Both the position numbers and the translations under genes were made by a program. Under the pieces are notes generated by a model. That model ran no database searches. It worked only from the letters and a program-made list of their open reading frames with translations, and had not been told where the DNA came from. From Cyclina sinensis (Eukaryota > Mollusca > Bivalvia > Venerida > Veneridae), in NCBI GenBank assembly GCA_012932295.1, contig JAAONU010000014.1, positions 248,001-312,000 of the forward strand: DNA of 64,000 nucleotides, in the 5' to 3' direction. This document shows, piece by piece, positions 60,001 to 64,000 of the stretch. Each line of letters begins with the position of its first letter. Within the stretch, counting starts at the first letter, position 1.

Positions 60001-62643
60001 AAACAATCGAAGAAAGCCACTTAAATAAGTAATAATCACAAAATTTTCCAAAGAATTGTACTTACATAGGAAAATATAAAAAAATCATCCTCTCAGTATT
60101 AAAGGTCTAGAAATTAAATATCTGGTGTGTAGCATTGACTAGAAGACCTCTACAATGTTTGTTCAACACATAACATTTGTGTCAAATTTCGCCCCGCCCA
60201 TGACACCACAATTTGAATCGTAAGTATAATTTTGTATTGAGATTTGAATCTGGGCCTTAGCTGATCTTGATATTCACTTATTGATATATACTTTTTTATG
60301 CTACATCCATGAAACAATTTGTTGGTGTTAGTTTTCATTAAAATGTCGTATGTTGAAATGTAAGGGGAGACATTTTCAGTAATTGTTCTTGGAAAGTACA
60401 TGAATTATTTTGATCATTTATTTTAACTGTAAATAAAGCTGGTAAACGTCTGTGAACATAGATGACATGGTCTGCTCGAAATCAATTCAATTCCTTGATG
60501 GAAATCAAATAAATGGTTACTTAATCACTACCACTGTAGGATCTTATAACATCCTTTAAACGTATCTATAAACATCTTTAGACATTTATGAATCGTAAGA
60601 CTTTAAGAATTCAGAAAGTCTACTGAATACCCTTTATAAAAAGTAAGATGAAATGGCGTTTCTTTTTAAAAGGACGATGATTGTCTCGTGATATTTTCTC
60701 TTACATGAAGATGATTATGGGTAGCGGTAGTCAATTGATTCGGTGAATGATGTATTTCACTTTTTTGACTATGGAAGTGAGGGTTTGTTACACGAATTAA
60801 GAGTAATTGCCGCTCAAAGCACGATCTTTTTATAGTCATAACAGATCTAGTGAGCAGTGGGAGCTTCTTCCCTGGATATAGATAAAGTTATCCATGCTTG
60901 AAAAGTATAATTTCTACATAAATTTCTTAATTTCCACATAAAAAGCACAACGGTTGAATAAGATAAAACAGCATTCCATTTAATATATACCGGTTACAGG
61001 TTTCGCTACATTTATTTTCATCAACTGTAACTGTGAAAATCCATTTATGTTTGAATTCTTTTATTGCACCCTCCAGTATGCATGTTCACCTACTGATAGC
61101 ACAAGTACTATCTTAAGTAAAAAAACGCCCAAAATACCCCGAACAAAAGGTTTATCCTGTCGATGTATAAAATTCGAACTTATTTCTCTTACGACACTTG
61201 GTAATCTAATTGCCAGAATCCCTGCTAGGGACGTAGGTGAACAACTGAAAGTGTATTTAAGATTATGCCACGGGTCATACTTCTTGTTTGAATCGATGAA
61301 AATTAGAAACTCAAACTTGATATATATGTGACAAAAATGTCAGTTTATTTATTTTGTGATCTATGTGAACAAAATCGAAACTGCATTGATTGAGTAACAT
61401 TCTTTTATTGTTTTGTTTCTGAAACACTTGATGACTTTTTAACAAAATATTAAGTGCGGGTAGAAAGGTTTAAAACTATGAGACGTTGCTAATCCGCAAA
61501 TTATTGTTTCCATTGCCCTGCTTACTAATATGTTTATCTGAATATGTAGAAAATCTCTTTCAAAAATTTGCTCATTTCCTGGATAAGATTCTTTTCATGT
61601 GCAGATTTTTATCACTTTTGAACAGTTCATTAAAATGACCATTCAATACTATCTTTTTTAATTAAGGGCTAATTTGTCTTTCCCAATCTATAATTGTGGA
61701 ACCAAAAATCTGTTTAGCTGCTTTGTTTTAACTGGATTATAGCATCTCATTACAAACGAACTACACTCCTACTTACTGCTATTACAACCACCATCTTTTC
61801 GTTCAGAATGACTTCGACCGGTATCTGACATGCCTGTACATTAGGTTTAACCACGGGGATACTTGCCAGAGTTAATAAGTTGAAGGTTGAAAAATTAAAT
61901 GATGTTACAACGACTGGATCTAGTTAAGGTTGTGGGATTTGCATATCACATATACTTAGAAAAGCGATATATTATCTCAGCTTTATGTTAATCGTCAATG
62001 TCATTGACACTTGAAGTTCGACAGCAATCGTCTGATAATTAGAGATTCCCGAAAATGATCACGTGAACTATCCAATTTACGGATGCCGTAACCTCATCTT
62101 TACATTCGTTTTTCGTGGACCTATGAATGTCCATAGATATGCAGAGATTTTGTCAACTTTTTTTTTTGTTGCTGACTGCTATATTTCAACAACACCTTTC
62201 AGCTCATAAAATATGCTGATATTTAGAAGGAAATGCATCAAAGTAAACGACAGCAATTCGATACTTACTTATTAAATACAAGTGTCATAATATGCTAGTT
62301 AAAGTAAATGAGTAATTGATTAAGCATATTTAGTTTCCTAGCAAAGCAAGAAATAACTGATAATTAAACATCGAGGCCTTAAAGCAAAAAAGATTCGGAG
62401 CACATTTTAAACAAGAATGAAGCAATAAGATATCAGAGCAGCAGAATCACGTTACAGATGCCTTTTACCCGACAGAGGAATTGCCCCAAAGCCACGTCTC
62501 GGGAAAAACGCTTCTTATTTTGTCTACAGATTTTTGTTGAGAGTTAACAGCCGTGTTTCCTATTGCAGGAACAGGCATTCCACCACCAGCAGCAAAACCA
62601 CCACCAGCTCCACCACTAGCACCAGCAAATTCAAACTTTGAAT
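45053..62643 (-). CDS. Thioester-containing protein (TEP; A2M/C3 family), C-terminal half, 5' end beyond the window
   Basis: Constant exons in order are 57338-57221, 56985-56872, 55901-55800, 55521-55393, 54946-54808, 54672-54496, 54250-54169, 53622-53466, 49648-49577, 48975-48798, 48371-48163, 47629-47480, 47192-47130, 46920-46811, 46427-46280, 45892-45790, 45330-45248 and 45070-45053 (TAA). They follow one of three bait exons. All phases agree, giving about 775 residues of a protein that is usually about 1500. TEPs are secreted immune factors that trap proteases or bind microbes covalently. Visible parts are the MG7 region (TVPDTITSW, PFFVSLNLPYSVVRGEQL), the thioester GCGEQ (54602-54616), the helical thioester domain (GYQREL, DGSFSAFGDRDKSGSMWLTA), the catalytic-type His in VIHKDMQGG (53478-53480) as in C3, the receptor-binding domain (SGMTVQEFGIPTGFEADLES) and a Cys-rich end (CDVCKECGC). 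Large introns carry repeats. Confidence 0.95.
47795..48150. repeat. Degenerate minisatellite in a TEP intron
   Basis: Irregular repeats of CTTCTACTGCTGATACACTT-type sequence, about 15-30 bp each, fill the intron between the exons at 48371-48163 and 47629-47480. Confidence 0.75.
49801..51624. mobile_element. Tandem-cored bivalve element in a TEP intron
   Basis: The left end carries the palindrome AGGGCCATGATGGCCCT (49804-49820) and CTCACCTGAG. The right end carries a hairpin (AGCTCACCCTGAGCACTTTG-TGCTCAGGTGAGCT, 51592-51624) and GACGGACGGACGGAC-type sequence. The core is about six units of roughly 160 bp with TATATAACTCTATGTAAAAC, GGGGCGGGGCCATTTTTGAC and TTGGTAGAGGTCCACTAGAC. This layout of hairpin ends and a tandem core is common in bivalve introns. 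Assignment to a Helentron/pearl type is tentative. Confidence 0.8.
51650..53460 (-). other. TEP intron, unannotated part
   Basis: AT-rich intron between the exons at 53622-53466 and 49648-49577. It holds a short palindromic cluster (ATTCGAACGTTCGAATATTC near 51913) and no recognised exon. Confidence 0.5.
55905..56868 (-). other. TEP intron
   Basis: About 970 bp between the exons ending QDLD and starting VVVTLEQ. No repeat or exon was recognised. Confidence 0.6.
57342..58158 (-). other. TEP intron between bait exon B3 and the MG7 exon
   Basis: About 820 bp, AT-rich, with no recognised element. It would hold any docking or selector sequence that controls bait-exon choice, but none is evident by eye. 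Confidence 0.5.
58163..58343 (-). CDS. TEP alternative bait exon B3
   Basis: The 181-bp exon has acceptor CCATTTACAG, donor GTCGG|GTAGGA, and the same phases. The variable part is Met/Pro-rich with tandem APGMM/APGM motifs, and the exon ends KIRSVFPETWLWSNSSVG. It is the copy nearest the constant exon. Its end differs from B1 by one residue, which suggests a recent duplication or gene conversion. Confidence 0.9.
59308..59461 (-). CDS. TEP alternative bait exon B2
   Basis: The 154-bp exon has acceptor CTATTTCAG, donor ACAGG|GTAAAC, and the same phases as B1. The variable part is Pro/Thr-rich (AVPGQTPTAAPGLIPEGAK) with a RESETQ segment. It ends QIRSNFPETWMWSNISTG. The Lys and Arg positions differ from B1 and B3, which would change which proteases can cut. 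Confidence 0.9.
59465..62464 (-). other. TEP intron between bait exons B1 and B2
   Basis: About 3 kb, and no further intact bait exon (FPETW motif with donor) was found. A short exon-like frame at about 61785-61868 is discussed under rejected items. Confidence 0.5.
62469..62643 (-). CDS. TEP alternative bait exon B1
   Basis: The 175-bp exon has acceptor AAAATTACAG, donor GTCGG|GTAAAA, entry phase 1 and exit phase 2. It encodes a Gly/Ala-rich stretch (GASGGAGGGFAAGGG), then KIRSVFPETWLWGNSSVG. The FPETW motif is the conserved end of the TEP bait region, where proteases cut and trigger the conformational change. It joins in frame to the constant exon at 57338. Confidence 0.9.
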
Positions 62644-63834
62644 CTGTAATTTTGTCATTCTACATTATTGTTTTGTTAAATGGTAATGCCAGCTTGTCCC
62701 TGCAAGTTGTTAAACATTAGAAAACATAATTGTATAGCCATTCAATCTTCATATTGCCGGAACGTATGTCCTAAAGGCAACTGACAAATACATTGGTCAA
62801 ATGATAAATTTGTTATTTATTTAATTTCGATTCATAATATTTTTATGGCCATACAATGCCTTCATAACTGATACTGATGTGACAGTCAGTTTCACATTCG
62901 CTAAGCTAAAAACGACAGCCTTAAAGGGCATTAATATCGACACAATAACTCCACTGATTGTAACAATATATTCTTGATAGAAGACGGCGAGGCATTTTGC
63001 CTGCAATACAGGAAGTAAAGTCTAAAAAAACACCAGGATAAAATAAAAGTTGCCATACGTTAGAATGCAAGTTGTAACAGAGGTAGCTCAAGATGATATA
63101 TTATTACTTTAACGTTTCAGTGTAAAGTTCCTTTTGAAGTTGAAGAAAAATCTCAGCACATATAGGAAGGTACACGATCAAGATGTCGACATAAACCACT
63201 TAAAAGTGACAAAAAAATTGTATCTCAGAAGAAAACCACTATTTAATTTAATTCGTCTAAGAGTCCGAATCTAATAATCATTTAAAAACACGTCTTTCAA
63301 TTGATTGTTTATATTGCTGTGAAGAAGTAACAATTCTTTGAAGTGTTATCCAACTCCTGTAAAATAAATTCAGCAACAACGTGTCTTTGGAATGATGCAC
63401 GTGATCTAAAGATGATATTTTGCTGACTCCATGAATATAATCCAGCAAAGCAGAAGTCGCTACACTTAGCACTAATGATTTTTCACATATGTGATTCTCT
63501 TTTTTTCAGCACAATGTTAATAACGAGATGAAATTGCAACGTAGGCAACTGTTAACCGTCCGTTAAAAAATCGCAGTACGAAGTCGGTCGTCCAAAAGTG
63601 ACTAATGTAGGGCTCTTTAAAAGTTACTGCGTTTAATCAAATAAAAATAGCCTTTTTTTTCTTCACTATAAAAGTTCAAAATGAAATGCTTATTAATGTG
63701 CATTCTTCAACAAATGAGAAGTGAAATGTGATTGACATTGTTAAAATGTACTTGTATTTTATCCTTCAAGTTTACTTTCTACATTGCCTACTCTACCACC
63801 ATCTCAAATATTCAAAAAGACCGGTGTAAGAGTT

Positions 63835-63930
63835 TGACATGTCGATAAATAATTCCACGAAAGTTTAAGCAAATCTTAGTTTTGATCATGTGTTTGTATC
63901 TAATGCCCCCGTTTTAATCAAATCGCAATA
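63835..63930 (-). pseudogene. Decayed TEP bait exon (B2-like relic)
   Basis: The minus-strand segment AGATTTGCTTAAACTTTCG matches B2 (AGATTCGCTCAAACTTTCC) nearly base for base. A further match lies upstream (TGCCCCC before AATCA on the + strand, as in B2). The FPETW codons are partly deleted and no donor is kept. It lies 5' of B1, so the cassette once extended further. Confidence 0.5.
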
Positions 63931-64000
63931 AATCAAAAACCAAGAAAATTTGAAATCAATGCTTTCGCAGTCATGTCTATTCTATTCTAAAAAAATGTAT

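Noticed and set aside
61785..61868. Exon-like minus-strand segment (PVVKPNVQACQIPVEVILNE...) with a GTAAGT donor
   Set aside because: The acceptor is weak, the end lacks FPETW and the phase does not match the bait cassette. A chance frame is more likely, though a lineage-specific exon cannot be excluded.

Overview
The window looks like genomic DNA of a bivalve mollusc, probably of the venerid or allied lineages (inference). The sequence is AT-rich. Genes are split into many short GT-AG exons separated by long introns. Introns and spacers hold bivalve-type repeats: tRNA-headed SINE fragments, elements with tandem-repeat cores, foldback and MITE-like elements, minisatellites and a decayed non-LTR retrotransposon. 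No prokaryotic gene, operon, rRNA, intact tRNA or CRISPR array is visible.

Layout. (1) About 2280-3317, + strand: the last two exons of a membrane-protein-like gene with an acidic, Ser-rich tail ending in a possible PDZ ligand; a 146-bp tandem-repeat element lies upstream (622-1826). (2) 5689-7057, - strand: a complete three-exon gene of the macrophage migration inhibitory factor (MIF) fold that has lost every residue tied to MIF tautomerase activity. (3) 11544-12071, + strand: the last two exons of a CD225/dispanin protein, with a 398-bp MITE carrying clear target-site duplications in its 3' region. (4) 15695-30113, - strand: a complete nine-exon Cys-loop receptor subunit of the glycine-receptor/glutamate-gated-chloride-channel group (426 codons), whose 5.4-kb first coding intron carries a 3.0-kb foldback transposon nested in another repeat. 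(5) About 31-45 kb: gene-poor, with a recent 305-bp duplication, a degraded non-LTR retrotransposon with a foldback MITE inside it, and several minisatellites. (6) 45053-62643, - strand, continuing beyond the right edge: the C-terminal half of a thioester-containing protein (TEP, alpha-2-macroglobulin/C3 family). It has 18 constant exons plus a cassette of three alternative bait-region exons and one decayed copy.

The genes do not form a pathway. The most interesting items are the TEP bait-exon cassette, in which every exon is 1 mod 3 in length so that exactly one must be used; the foldback element with 9-bp target-site duplications in the receptor intron; the catalytically emptied MIF-like gene; and the duplicated in-frame splice donor in the receptor's intracellular loop. 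All splice joins were read by eye from GT-AG sites, phase continuity and family resemblance, and no transcript evidence was available.
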